NCBI GenBank assembly: GCA_014218215.1
Contig: CP043652.1
Span: forward strand, 1,364,001-1,428,000
Length of the DNA: 64,000 nucleotides
Source of the DNA: Geodermatophilaceae bacterium NBWT11
Lineage (GTDB): Bacteria > Actinomycetota > Actinomycetes > Mycobacteriales > Geodermatophilaceae
Direction: 5' to 3'
The notes beneath the pieces were generated by a model that searched no databases, was not told where the DNA came from, and saw only the letters and a program-made list of their open reading frames with translations. The translations under genes and the position numbers were made by a program. This document shows, piece by piece, positions 16,929-25,183 of the stretch (positions are counted from its first letter, which is position 1; each line of letters starts with the position of its first letter).

Positions 16929-18118
16929 CCCCCGTGAGCGCACCCCCGATCACCCGCGGTCTGCTCGGCACCGGTGACCCCTCGCTGGGCGCCCACCTCG
17001 CCGCGCACGGCCCCCTGCCCACGCACGGCGACCCGGTGCTCGCCGCCGCCGGGCTGACCGGCCGCGGCGGCGCCGGCTTCCCCACCGCCCGGAAGCTCGC
17101 CTCGGTCCGGGACGCCGCCCGTGCGGCGCGCACCCCGGCCGTCGTCGTCGGCAACGGCGGGGAGGGCGAGCCCGCGGCGGCCAAGGACGCGACCCTGCTG
17201 GCCCGCTCCCCGCACCTGGTGCTCGACGGCCTGGCCCTCGCCGCCCGGGCGGTCGGCGCGGACACCGTCGTCCTGGCCGCCGGTCATCACCAGCTGGCCG
17301 GACTGGACCGTGCCCTCGCCGAACGGGGCGACCGCGGGCGGGTGCGGCTGGTCGGACTGGCCGGCCGGTTCCTGGCCGGGGAGGAGACCGCGCTGGTCGC
17401 CGCGGTCGAGGGCGGCCCGCCGCTGCCCCGCGGCAAGAACCCCCCGGTGTGGCAGCGCGGGGTGCAGGGTCGGCCCACGCTGGTGCAGAACGTGGAGACG
17501 CTGGCCCGCCTGGCGCTGCTGGCCCGTGGGGAGTCCGCTGCCGGGCACACCCTGGTGACCCGGCACGGGCACACCGTCGACGTCGCGGAGGTGCCCCTGG
17601 GGGCCCGGCTGGGCGACGTGCTGACCGTGGACGCCGGCGTGCAGGCCGTGCTGGTCGGCGGGTACCACGGCAGCTGGCTGCCCGCGCACGTCGCTGCCGG
17701 CGCGACCCTGGACCGCGACGGGCTGGCCGTGCACGGCGCCGCGCTCGGTGCCGGGGTGCTCGCCGCGCTGCCCGCCGACCGGTGCGGGCTGCGGGAGAGC
17801 GCCACCGTGGTCGGCTACCTGGCCGCCCAGTCCGCCGGCCAGTGCGGGCCCTGCCTCAACGGACTCCCCCGCATCGCCGCCGCCCTGGACCGGTTGGCCC
17901 GCCCGGGACCGCCCCCTGCCGGCCTGCTGGACGACGTCGCCCGCTGGTCGGGCCTGGTCGTCGGCCGCGGCGCCTGCAGCCACCCCGACGGCAGCGTCCG
18001 GTTCGTGGCCAGCGCCCTGCGGGTGTTCGCCCCGGAGCTGGCCGCGCACGCCGCGGGCTGGTGCACCGCGTCGTCGTCGGCACGGCCGTTCCTGCCCGTG
18101 CCCGCGGTGACCCGGTGA
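16925..18118 (+). CDS. NuoF-like NADH dehydrogenase subunit with iron-sulfur motif
   Basis: A 397-aa protein with a GTG start overlapping the previous stop; a second in-frame GTG lies three codons later. GRGGAGFPTARKL (about 46-58) and GNGGEGEP (about 76) match the NADH/FMN-binding region of NuoF/RnfC-like flavoproteins. GPRPTLVQNVETLA-like text occurs as GRPTLVQNVETLARLAL (about 180). An SLBB-like domain follows (about 215-260), and then the cluster motif SAGQCGPCLNG (about 302) with a later GACSHPDG Cys, as expected for one [4Fe-4S] cluster. It probably oxidises NAD(P)H and feeds the ferredoxin and membrane protein. It is a stand-alone member: no other complex I genes are present. Confidence 0.85.
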   Translation: MTPVSAPPITRGLLGTGDPSLGAHLAAHGPLPTHGDPVLAAAGLTGRGGAGFPTARKLASVRDAARAARTPAVVVGNGGEGEPAAAKDATLLARSPHLVLDGLALAARAVGADTVVLAAGHHQLAGLDRALAERGDRGRVRLVGLAGRFLAGEETALVAAVEGGPPLPRGKNPPVWQRGVQGRPTLVQNVETLARLALLARGESAAGHTLVTRHGHTVDVAEVPLGARLGDVLTVDAGVQAVLVGGYHGSWLPAHVAAGATLDRDGLAVHGAALGAGVLAALPADRCGLRESATVVGYLAAQSAGQCGPCLNGLPRIAAALDRLARPGPPPAGLLDDVARWSGLVVGRGACSHPDGSVRFVASALRVFAPELAAHAAGWCTASSSARPFLPVPAVTR

Positions 18119-18393
18119 GCGACCGGCTGCGGGTGGACCCGATCGGCTGCCAGGGGCACGGCGTGTGCGCCGAGCTGCTGCCCGAGGCGATCGCCCAGGA
18201 CGAGTGGGGCTACCCCCTGCTGGCCGCGGGCGCGCTGCCCGACGACCTGCGCCGTCCGGCCCGGCGTGCCGTCGCGGCCTGCCCCGCACGCGCCCTGCAC
18301 CTGGACCGTGCGGCAGACTCCGGGCGCTCGGCAGGTCGACAGACACCTCCTGGGGTGCTCACAGGGAACGCGCAGGGAGGGCTCGCACAGTGA
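18115..18393 (+). CDS. Ferredoxin, single-cluster CxxHxxC type
   Basis: A 92-aa protein with a GTG start overlapping the NuoF-like stop (GTGA). DRLRVDPIGCQGHGVCAELL at the N-terminus gives Cys-x2-His-x2-Cys, and VAACPARAL near residue 58 gives the C-terminal CP. This pattern is typical of small actinobacterial [3Fe-4S]/[4Fe-4S] ferredoxins that serve P450s and oxidoreductases. The ~25 residues after ALHLDR are unconserved in character. The stop codon overlaps the response-regulator start. Confidence 0.88.
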   Translation: MSDRLRVDPIGCQGHGVCAELLPEAIAQDEWGYPLLAAGALPDDLRRPARRAVAACPARALHLDRAADSGRSAGRQTPPGVLTGNAQGGLAQ

Positions 18394-19142
18394 CTGCCAT
18401 GACCGCGACGATCCCCACCTCGACAGGCTCCCGGGCGCAGCTGACCCGACCGGACGGCAGCGCCCTGCGGGTGCTGGTCGTCGACGACGAGCGCTCCATC
18501 TGCGAGCTGCTGTCCATGGCCCTGCGCTACGAGGGCTGGGACGTCAAGACCGCCTCCGACGGCACCGAGGCCGTCAAGGCCGCCCGGGAGTTCCGCCCGG
18601 ACGCCGTCGTGCTCGACGTGATGCTGCCCGACATGGACGGCCTCGAGGTGCTGCGCCGGGTGCGCGCGGACCAGCCGCTCGTGCCGGTGGTCTTCCTGAC
18701 CGCCAAGGACGCCCTGGAGGACCGGATCGCCGGGCTCACCGCCGGCGGTGACGACTACGTGACCAAGCCCTTCTCCCTCGAGGAGGTGGCTGCCCGGCTG
18801 CGTGGCCTGTTGCGCCGCACCTCCCGCGTGGTGGCCGACGACGGCCTGCTGGTCGTCGGCGACCTGACCCTGGACGAGGAGTCCCACGAGGTCACCCGCA
18901 GCGGCGACGACGTCCGGCTCACCGCCACCGAGTTCGAGCTGCTCCGCTACCTGATGCGCAACCCCAAGCGGGTGCTGTCGAAGGCCCAGATCCTGGACCG
19001 CGTGTGGCAGTACGACTTCGGCGGTCAGGGCAACATCGTCGAGCTCTACATCTCCTACCTCCGCCGCAAGATCGACGCCGGTCGCTCCCCGATGATCCAC
19101 ACGCTGCGGGGCGCCGGGTACGTGATCAAGCCCGCCGTCTGA
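18390..19142 (+). CDS. OmpR/PhoB-family response regulator
   Basis: A 250-aa protein. The GTG at 18390 is chosen because GGGAGG (18375-18380) is well spaced and the codon overlaps the ferredoxin stop; an ATG three codons later is possible. The receiver domain has the acidic pair VVDDE (about 31), phospho-acceptor Asp in VLDVMLPDMDG (about 73), Thr in FLTAKD (about 102) and Lys in VTKPF (about 124). A winged-helix domain follows (TATEFELLRYLM, ending RGAGYVIKP). The stop-start overlap means it is co-expressed with the electron-transfer operon. The cognate kinase is next. Confidence 0.93.
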   Translation: MTAMTATIPTSTGSRAQLTRPDGSALRVLVVDDERSICELLSMALRYEGWDVKTASDGTEAVKAAREFRPDAVVLDVMLPDMDGLEVLRRVRADQPLVPVVFLTAKDALEDRIAGLTAGGDDYVTKPFSLEEVAARLRGLLRRTSRVVADDGLLVVGDLTLDEESHEVTRSGDDVRLTATEFELLRYLMRNPKRVLSKAQILDRVWQYDFGGQGNIVELYISYLRRKIDAGRSPMIHTLRGAGYVIKPAV

Positions 19143-19149
19143 CCCCCGA

Positions 19150-20697
19150 GTGACCCCTCCCGCGCCCGCGACGACTCCCCCCGGCCACCGCCGGCGGCTG
19201 TCGTTGCGGGCGCGGTTGCTGGTGGCCTTCCTCGTCCCGACGCTCGTGGTGCTGGCACTGGTCGGGGTGGTCTCCACCCTCACCCTGCGCCACCAGCTGG
19301 TCAGCCAGGTCGACGAACGACTGGCCGCCGCGGACTACCGGGCCACCGAGACAGCCCAGGGGTACGGCCCGCTCAGCGGCGCCCCGCAGGGCGGCGACGA
19401 GGACGGCGACGGGGACGGCGACGAGCCGGACTTCCTCGACGTCCGCGGCCAGGGTGCCGGCACCCTCACCGCGACGGTCGTCGACGGGGAGTGCACCACC
19501 TCCACCGTGCTCGGCGACCGGTTCGCCACCACCACGCTGACCGCCGCGCAGGGGTCGACCGTGGCCGCGGTCGACCCCGGCAGCGGCCCGCGCACCGTGG
19601 ACCTGGGCGGCGACCTGGGCGACTACCGGGTCGTCGCCAGCCGGACCCCGGACGGCGACGTCATCGTCACCGGGCTGCCGCTGCAGGGTGCCAACCAGGC
19701 GCTGCGGATCCTGGTCGCCGTCGAGGTGCTGGTCGGCCTGCTCGGCCTGGTCGCGGCCGCGCTGGCGGCCACCGTGGTCATCCGGCGCACGCTGCGCCCG
19801 CTGGACCGGGTCGCCGCCACCGCCACCCGGGTCTCGGAGCTGCAGCTGGCCACCGGCGAGGTCACGCTGGCCGAGCGGGTGCCGCCCGGGGACACCGACA
19901 CCCGCACCGAGGTCGGCCAGGTCGGCACCGCGCTGAACCGGCTGCTGGACCACGTCGAGGGCTCGCTCACCGCCCGCCAGGCCAGCGAGACCCAGGTGCG
20001 CCAGTTCGTCGCCGACGCCAGCCACGAGCTGCGCACCCCGCTGGCCTCCATCCGCGGGTACGCCGAGCTGGTCCGCCGTCAGCACACCGACGTGCAGCCC
20101 GAGGTGGGGCACGCGCTGCGCCGGGTCGAGTCCGAGGCGGTGCGGATGTCGGTGTTGGTGGAGGAGCTGCTGCTGCTGGCCCGCCTGGACGCCGGGCGCG
20201 ACCTGTCCCTGGGCGAGGTGGACCTCGCCGCCCTCGTCGTCGACACCGTCTCCGACGCCCACGTGGCCGGCCCCGACCACCACTGGCGGGTGGACCTCCC
20301 CGACGCCGGCGTGCTGGTGCCCGGCGACCCGGTGCGGCTGCACCAGGTGCTGGCCAACCTGCTCGCCAACGCCCGCACGCACACCCCCGAGGGCACGACC
20401 GCGACGGTCCGGCTGCGCACCGAGGCCGGCTGGGCCGTGCTCCAGGTGGTGGACGACGGTCCGGGCATCCCCCCGCAGCTGGTCGCGCACGTCTTCGAGC
20501 GCTTCGCCCGCGGTGACTCCTCCCGGTCCCGGCAGGCCGGCTCCACCGGCCTCGGCCTGGCGATCGTGGACGCCGTCGTCACCGCCCACCACGGCACGGT
20601 CTCGGTGGCCAGCGAGCCCGGGCGCACCGTGTTCACCCTCCGGTTGCCGCACGCCACCGAGGTGGCCCGGGAAGCCGACCCGGAGTCCCTGGCGTGA
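19150..20697 (+). CDS. Membrane sensor histidine kinase with HAMP domain
   Basis: A 515-aa protein with a GTG start, seven bases after the regulator. Two membrane helices (about 20-45 and 185-215) flank an extracytoplasmic sensor of ~140 residues with an acidic GDEDGDGDGDEPD stretch that could bind cations. Then come a HAMP region, the phospho-acceptor box ADASHELRTPLASIRGYAEL (about 280), the N-box LANLLANARTHTPEGT (about 400) and G-boxes VDDGPGIP and STGLGLAIV. The input signal is unknown. Its coupling to the redox operon suggests a redox, iron or envelope cue. Confidence 0.93.
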   Translation: MTPPAPATTPPGHRRRLSLRARLLVAFLVPTLVVLALVGVVSTLTLRHQLVSQVDERLAAADYRATETAQGYGPLSGAPQGGDEDGDGDGDEPDFLDVRGQGAGTLTATVVDGECTTSTVLGDRFATTTLTAAQGSTVAAVDPGSGPRTVDLGGDLGDYRVVASRTPDGDVIVTGLPLQGANQALRILVAVEVLVGLLGLVAAALAATVVIRRTLRPLDRVAATATRVSELQLATGEVTLAERVPPGDTDTRTEVGQVGTALNRLLDHVEGSLTARQASETQVRQFVADASHELRTPLASIRGYAELVRRQHTDVQPEVGHALRRVESEAVRMSVLVEELLLLARLDAGRDLSLGEVDLAALVVDTVSDAHVAGPDHHWRVDLPDAGVLVPGDPVRLHQVLANLLANARTHTPEGTTATVRLRTEAGWAVLQVVDDGPGIPPQLVAHVFERFARGDSSRSRQAGSTGLGLAIVDAVVTAHHGTVSVASEPGRTVFTLRLPHATEVAREADPESLA

Positions 20698-20725
20698 TCG
20701 CCGGACAGCCGGGTAGGGCTGGCAC

Positions 20726-21115
20726 ATGACGAGCCCCGACACCCCGCCGTCCGAGAGCCCCGCCGACGCTGCCGTCGACGTCGCCCCCGAGGTGTCCACG
20801 TCGACGCCGTCCCCCGGGGTGGCCTGCGTGACCGTCGTCGGCGAGCTCACCGCCGAGGCCCGCAAGCCGCTGATCCGGGTGGTCACCGACCTGCTGCTCG
20901 GCGACCAGCCGCCCAGGAAGATGCAGCTGGACCTGCACGGCGTCACGTTCCTCAACTCCGCCGGGTTGTCGACCGTGGTCCAGGTGCACCGGATGCTCGA
21001 GGGCCGCGGCTCGGAGCTGCAGCTGCTGGTCGGCACCACCGCCGTCGCCCGCCCGCTCCAGCTGTCCGGCCTCTGGCACCGCTTCCAGATCGTCGACGGC
21101 CGCCACACCCCCTGA
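20726..21115 (+). CDS. STAS-domain protein (anti-anti-sigma factor type)
   Basis: A 129-aa protein with an ATG start. About 30 disordered residues precede a STAS fold: VACVTVVGELTAEARKPL, KMQLDLHGVTFLNSAGLSTV and a last strand-helix LQLSGLWHRFQIVD. The Ser in FLNSAGLST occupies the position phosphorylated by anti-sigma kinases in SpoIIAA/RsbV-like proteins. No anti-sigma kinase or sigma factor is adjacent. It lies 28 nt after the histidine kinase, so it may be transcribed with it. Confidence 0.87.
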   Translation: MTSPDTPPSESPADAAVDVAPEVSTSTPSPGVACVTVVGELTAEARKPLIRVVTDLLLGDQPPRKMQLDLHGVTFLNSAGLSTVVQVHRMLEGRGSELQLLVGTTAVARPLQLSGLWHRFQIVDGRHTP

Positions 21116-21118
21116 CGC

Positions 21119-21180
21119 GATCCCAGAAACCGCGGTTTCTGGGGCGCTCCTCAGCCCCGGAAACCGCGGTTTCTGGGATC
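21119..21180. terminator. 27-bp double-palindrome hairpin at convergent gene ends
   Basis: Arms 21119-21145 and 21154-21180 pair over 27 bp with a single G-U and an 8-nt loop. Each arm also contains its own palindrome: CCAGAAACCGCGGTTTCTGG (21123-21142, perfect) and a near copy on the right. It starts four bases after the STAS stop and overlaps the stop codon of the convergent glycosyltransferase, so it probably terminates both transcripts. Confidence 0.8.
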
Positions 21181-22468
21181 AGAGGCGGGGGAGGTGGTGG
21201 GCCAGGTCGGGGTGCGGGCCCAGGGGCTCGGCGTCGGGGACGACGTCGGCGGTGCCGAAGAGGGCGTCCAGCGGGAGGTCCCAGCGGGCGGCCCGGCGCA
21301 GGGCCCGGGTGGCCGACACGGTCACCCCGGCGCCGCGCACCTGCCCGACCCCGCCCGGGCGCACCCGCTCGACCAGCGCGGCCAGCCCTCCGGGGGCCCA
21401 CAGCAGCGGCTCGACGAGGTCGACCTGGGTGCGGCAGCGGGCCAGCACCGCCGGCGGCGGGTCGCCCGCGTGCACTCTCGGGTCGCCGTCGAACAGGTCG
21501 GCAGCAGGCGTCCAGACCTGGACGTCCAGGCCCGACGCCAGCACCGACCGGACGCCGAGCACGGTGGCGTCGTCGTCGGCACCCGGCGCCATCCGGACGA
21601 CGACGTCGGGGTGCGGCCACCAGCCGCCCACGCCGCGGGCCGCCGGGTCGGGCAGCAGCCGGGCCAGCGACCGGGTCTCGGCGTTCTTCTCCCGGCGGGC
21701 GGCGACCGGGTCGTCCCCGCGCAGCCCCCAGTCGGGTCCGTCGTGCCAGGCGACCGCCCGCTCGCGGTGGGCCAGCACGGCGCCGGCGGTGACCAGCCGG
21801 TGGGCCAGCTCCCAGTCCTCCCCGCCGTAGCCGCCGAAGGTCTCGTCGAAGCCACCCACCTCGGTGAACAGCTCGCGGCCCACGCCCATGACGGCGCTGA
21901 TGACGAACCGGTAGGAGCGGTCGTCGGCGTCCAGCAGCGACCCGGCCTGCCGCAGCCAGGCGGGTTCGGTGAGCTCCTCGGGCGCCGGACCGCCGGCGAA
22001 CCAGGCGTGCAGCCGCTCGGGGGTCCAGCCGGCGAGGTCGGCGTGCCGGCGGCGGCCGGTGACCAGCGCGTCGGGGAGCAGCGCGGGCAGCGCGGCCAGC
22101 TCGGCGACGTAGCCCGGCTCGGGAACGGTGTCGCCGTCCAGGAAGAGCAGCACGTCGCCGTCGGCGGCCCGGGCGCCCAGGTTGCGCGCGGCGGCGGCCC
22201 GGAACCCGCGGTCCTCCTGCCGGACGACGGTGACCCCGGCCGGCACCCGCGGCGGCTCGGGCGAGCCGTCGTCGGCGACCACCACCTGCAACCGGGACGC
22301 CGGGTGGGTCTGCCCGGCGAGACCGGCGAGCACCAGGTCCAGCTCGGCCTGGGCCCGGTAGTACGGCACGACGACCGACACGGTGGGCGGCTGCGCCGGC
22401 ACCGCGTCGGCGAGCGGGGACCAGTCGTTGCCGGCCACGACGTGCCGGCCGTCGGGGAGGGTCAGCAC
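21179..22468 (-). CDS. Family 2 glycosyltransferase with GGED-type C-terminal domain
   Basis: A 429-aa protein. The GT2 domain has VSVVVPYYRAQAELDLVLAG (about 30), VVVADDGSPEPP (about 62) and the nucleotide-sugar Asp motif LLFLDGDTVPEPGY (about 108). GGYGGEDWELAHRL (about 212) matches the galactosyltransferase-like second domain motif. The last ~150 residues are unassigned. It is the last gene of a six-gene minus-strand operon and overlaps the preceding one. It is cytoplasmic with no membrane segments; the donor and acceptor sugars are unknown. Confidence 0.87.
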   Translation of the reverse strand: MLTLPDGRHVVAGNDWSPLADAVPAQPPTVSVVVPYYRAQAELDLVLAGLAGQTHPASRLQVVVADDGSPEPPRVPAGVTVVRQEDRGFRAAAARNLGARAADGDVLLFLDGDTVPEPGYVAELAALPALLPDALVTGRRRHADLAGWTPERLHAWFAGGPAPEELTEPAWLRQAGSLLDADDRSYRFVISAVMGVGRELFTEVGGFDETFGGYGGEDWELAHRLVTAGAVLAHRERAVAWHDGPDWGLRGDDPVAARREKNAETRSLARLLPDPAARGVGGWWPHPDVVVRMAPGADDDATVLGVRSVLASGLDVQVWTPAADLFDGDPRVHAGDPPPAVLARCRTQVDLVEPLLWAPGGLAALVERVRPGGVGQVRGAGVTVSATRALRRAARWDLPLDALFGTADVVPDAEPLGPHPDLAHHLPRL

Positions 22469-23376
22469 GCGGCAGCCCAGACGGCCCGGTAGGCCGCGAC
22501 CGTGCCGGCGAGGTCGGCGCCGGTGGGCGTGCCGGGCGCCAGCCAGGTGAGGGCGGGGTCGGCGAGTGCGGCGGCCAGCGCGGGCGCCAGCTCGTCGTAG
22601 AGCGTGAGCGTGCCGGGCAGCCGCGCGGCGACCTCCCGGGTGTAGGCCACGTCGGGCACCAGCGGCCGGCGTCCGGCGGCCAGCCAGCTGCCGATCGAGC
22701 CGGACGCGCTGACGTGCCGGTGCGGGGCCAGCGGCACCGAGGCGGCACGCAGCCGGGCGGGCAGCTCGGCGTCGGGCACGTAGCCGGTGACGGTCAGCGG
22801 GCCCAGCGCGGACAGCTCGGCGACCAGGTCGTCGTGCCCGTCCGAGGGCCGGCCCAGCGCGGTGAGCCCCACGCCGTCCGGCAGGGCGCGCAGTGCCTCG
22901 TCGTGGCCCTTGCCCGGGTAGAGGAAACCGAGGACGACGACCTGCCCGTCCGGCGGCGGCACCGGGCCGGCGGGCAGCGTCATCACCGGCAGCGGGACGA
23001 CGACCGGGGTGCGGTCGGAGAACGCGGCGAGCCGGGCGGCCTCGTGGTCGCTGTTGACCACCACGGTGGCCGCCGTCGCCACGACCGCGGCGTAGGCCCG
23101 GGCCCGGCGCTGCTGGAGCACCGAGCCGTCATCGGGCGGCACGTCGTGCAGGGTGACCACCAGTGGGCGGCCCAGCCCGGCCGCCACCGCGGTGAACGCC
23201 TCGGCGCTGGCCTCGGCGGTGGGGGCGAACAGCCGGTCGGTGTAGTGCACCTGCACCACGTCGACGTCGGCCGGACCGGGGGCGACCAGCGGTCCCCCGT
23301 CGCCCTCGGCCACCTCGCGGGCGTACCGCACGACGCCGTGCTCGGCCGGCCCGACGAGCAGGTGCCCGACCCTCAC
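22462..23376 (-). CDS. Family 4-like glycosyltransferase
   Basis: A 304-aa protein starting at the GTG at 23376, which overlaps the upstream stop. It is a GT-B fold with VRVGHLLVGPAEHGVVRYA at the N-terminus, PLVVTLHDVPPDDGS (about 90), TVVVNSDHEA (about 122), a QVVVLGFLYPGKGHDEALRA segment (about 160) and VTGYVPDAELPARLRAASVP (about 212). The expected glutamate of the E-x7-E retaining motif is not obvious; SASGSIGSWLAAGRRPLVPD replaces it. The frame extends further upstream, but that part reads as shadow sequence inside the neighbouring gene. Confidence 0.8.
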   Translation of the reverse strand: MRVGHLLVGPAEHGVVRYAREVAEGDGGPLVAPGPADVDVVQVHYTDRLFAPTAEASAEAFTAVAAGLGRPLVVTLHDVPPDDGSVLQQRRARAYAAVVATAATVVVNSDHEAARLAAFSDRTPVVVPLPVMTLPAGPVPPPDGQVVVLGFLYPGKGHDEALRALPDGVGLTALGRPSDGHDDLVAELSALGPLTVTGYVPDAELPARLRAASVPLAPHRHVSASGSIGSWLAAGRRPLVPDVAYTREVAARLPGTLTLYDELAPALAAALADPALTWLAPGTPTGADLAGTVAAYRAVWAAAC

Positions 23377-24389
23377 GAGCTGGTGCGGTCCGCGGCGACC
23401 CGGCTGTAGACGTGGGCGTGCACCCGGCGCAGCTGGGCGCGCTGCTCGGCCCGCCAGGCGGGGTCCGCACGCGGCGGCCAGGGCCGGGTGACCGCGACCA
23501 GCACGGCGCCGGTGAGCGAGGCGGTGTCCAGCCCGCGGACCTCGTCGTTGCCGTAGGTGACCACGTCGGACCACTGGTCGGCGTAGTGCCCGCAGGTGGG
23601 TGCCACCACCCGCGTGCCGACGTCCCGGCAGGCCTCCAGCCAGCCCGAGTGGGTGCCGAACCTGTGCGGCAGCACGGAGACCGCGATGGACTGCAGGTAG
23701 GCGGTGAGCTGGTCGTCGTCGTAGCGGCCGTGCACCGCGAGCTCGTACTCCCCGCGCTCGGCGCCGGCCACCAGCCCGGGCACCCGGGTCTCGAGGTCGA
23801 CGTCGTCGTGCACGTCGACCCGCAGCCGCCCGCCCCCGGACACCGCACCCGACGCGGCCGCCCGGACGACGTCCAGCGGGTCGAGCAGGTTGGTGCGCAG
23901 CGACTTCAGGTGCACCCCGACCAACCGGGGCTCCCGACCGACGTCACGCAGCGGGGTGACCAGGCCGGGGTGCGCCACGACGATGCAGCTGCGCTGGAAC
24001 CGCTCGGCGATCTCGTCCGCGGCGCCCTCGGTGAGGGTCAGCACCACCTCGGCGGCGCCGAGGAGGGCGGCCAGGTGCCGGTCGTGCCGCTCCCGGGTGG
24101 AGTGGTGCGGGTTGCGCAGGTCGTGCACGGTCACCACGAGCGCGACGCGGCTGCGCCGGACCGTCTCGGTCCAGGCCAGCATCTCGTCGGGGGTCAGTCC
24201 GTCGAAGCCGAAGTGCAGGTGGACGACGTCGACCTCGTCGGCGTGCGCGGCCAGGTACGCCGGGTCCAGCCACGGGCTGGGCGCCCAGGGGTCGCCGTCC
24301 GGCGGCGGCGGGCCGACCCGGACGACCTCGGTCGGCAGCACCGCGTCGAGGTAGGGGTGTGCGTAGGGGACGGTCGCGACCCGGATCAC
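23373..24389 (-). CDS. GT-B fold glycosyltransferase, family 4-like
   Basis: A 338-aa protein starting at the GTG at 24389 with a four-base overlap on the upstream gene. VIRVATVPYAHPYLDAVLP opens a GT-B N-terminal domain; VDVVHLHFGFDG, ALVVTVHDLRNPHH and EVVLTLTEGAADE follow the usual family order. The C-terminal domain has LAVHGRYDDDQLTAYLQSIA and VSVLPHRFGTHSGWLEACRD, the latter resembling the donor-binding loop (S-G-x-x-x-E). It probably acts in the cytoplasm on a shared glycan with its five operon partners. Confidence 0.82.
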   Translation of the reverse strand: MIRVATVPYAHPYLDAVLPTEVVRVGPPPPDGDPWAPSPWLDPAYLAAHADEVDVVHLHFGFDGLTPDEMLAWTETVRRSRVALVVTVHDLRNPHHSTRERHDRHLAALLGAAEVVLTLTEGAADEIAERFQRSCIVVAHPGLVTPLRDVGREPRLVGVHLKSLRTNLLDPLDVVRAAASGAVSGGGRLRVDVHDDVDLETRVPGLVAGAERGEYELAVHGRYDDDQLTAYLQSIAVSVLPHRFGTHSGWLEACRDVGTRVVAPTCGHYADQWSDVVTYGNDEVRGLDTASLTGAVLVAVTRPWPPRADPAWRAEQRAQLRRVHAHVYSRVAADRTSS

Positions 24390-25183
24390 GCGGCCACCCA
24401 CCCGTCGTCGGTCTGCCGCACCAGGCCACGTTCGGCGAAGGCGTCCAGCCAGCCCTGCATCGGCCACCAGCCCCACCGGTCGGCGAAGACCCGGCCGTTG
24501 ACCAGCACGTCGTCCAGGTGCTCGACCGGGGGACGGGACACCGGGTGGTGCTGGTGGAACGCCGCGGCGCCCCCCACCCAGCGCAGCGGCACCCCGGCGG
24601 CGTGCGCGGTCTCGGCGAAGTCGGTGTCCTCGCCGCCGTAACCGGCGTAGGCCTCGCAGAAACCGCCCAGCCGGGTCCAGGTGTCGGTGGTCAGCGCGAA
24701 CGACAGCGACCAGAACAGCCGGTGGTCCTCGGCGGTCTCCACCGTGCCCTCGGCGGGCACCGGCCGGGCCGGGTGCGGGTCGGCGAGGGTGTGCAGGGTG
24801 GCCAGGTCGTAGCCCGCGGCGGACCGCGGTGGCAGGTAGCTCACGGGTCCCGAGTCGAGCACACCGTCCTGTGCGACGGCTGCGTACCGGGCGACCAGCG
24901 TCGGCGCGGGCACGCAGTCGACGTCGAGGAAGACCAGCAGCTGCGCGCCGTCGGCGATCGCCGCGGCCGCCCCGGCGTTGCGGGCAGCGGCCAGCGGGAG
25001 CCGGTCGGCGGCGGGCAGCTCGACCACGGTGGCCCGGTCACCGACGACGCCACGCACCTCGTCGTCCCCCATGGCGACCACGACGTGCCGGTCGGCCGGG
25101 CGGGTCTGCGCGGCGAGGCCGGCCAGCTGCAGGGCGAGGTGGTCGTGCCGGCCGTGCACGACGGTGACGACAGCGGTCCTCAT
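24386..25183 (-). CDS. Family 2 glycosyltransferase with GYGGED motif
   Basis: A 265-aa protein starting at the ATG at 25183, which overlaps the upstream stop (ATGA). MRTAVVTVVHGRHDHLALQL opens the GT2 domain, LPLAAARNAGAAAA is the N-glycosyl-binding helix and LLVFLDVDCVPAP (about 92) is the Asp motif. YAGYGGEDTDFAETAHAAG (about 190) is the galactosyltransferase-like acceptor motif. It is a short member without a C-terminal extension, related to the last gene of the operon in motif content. Confidence 0.87.
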   Translation of the reverse strand: MRTAVVTVVHGRHDHLALQLAGLAAQTRPADRHVVVAMGDDEVRGVVGDRATVVELPAADRLPLAAARNAGAAAAIADGAQLLVFLDVDCVPAPTLVARYAAVAQDGVLDSGPVSYLPPRSAAGYDLATLHTLADPHPARPVPAEGTVETAEDHRLFWSLSFALTTDTWTRLGGFCEAYAGYGGEDTDFAETAHAAGVPLRWVGGAAAFHQHHPVSRPPVEHLDDVLVNGRVFADRWGWWPMQGWLDAFAERGLVRQTDDGWVAA

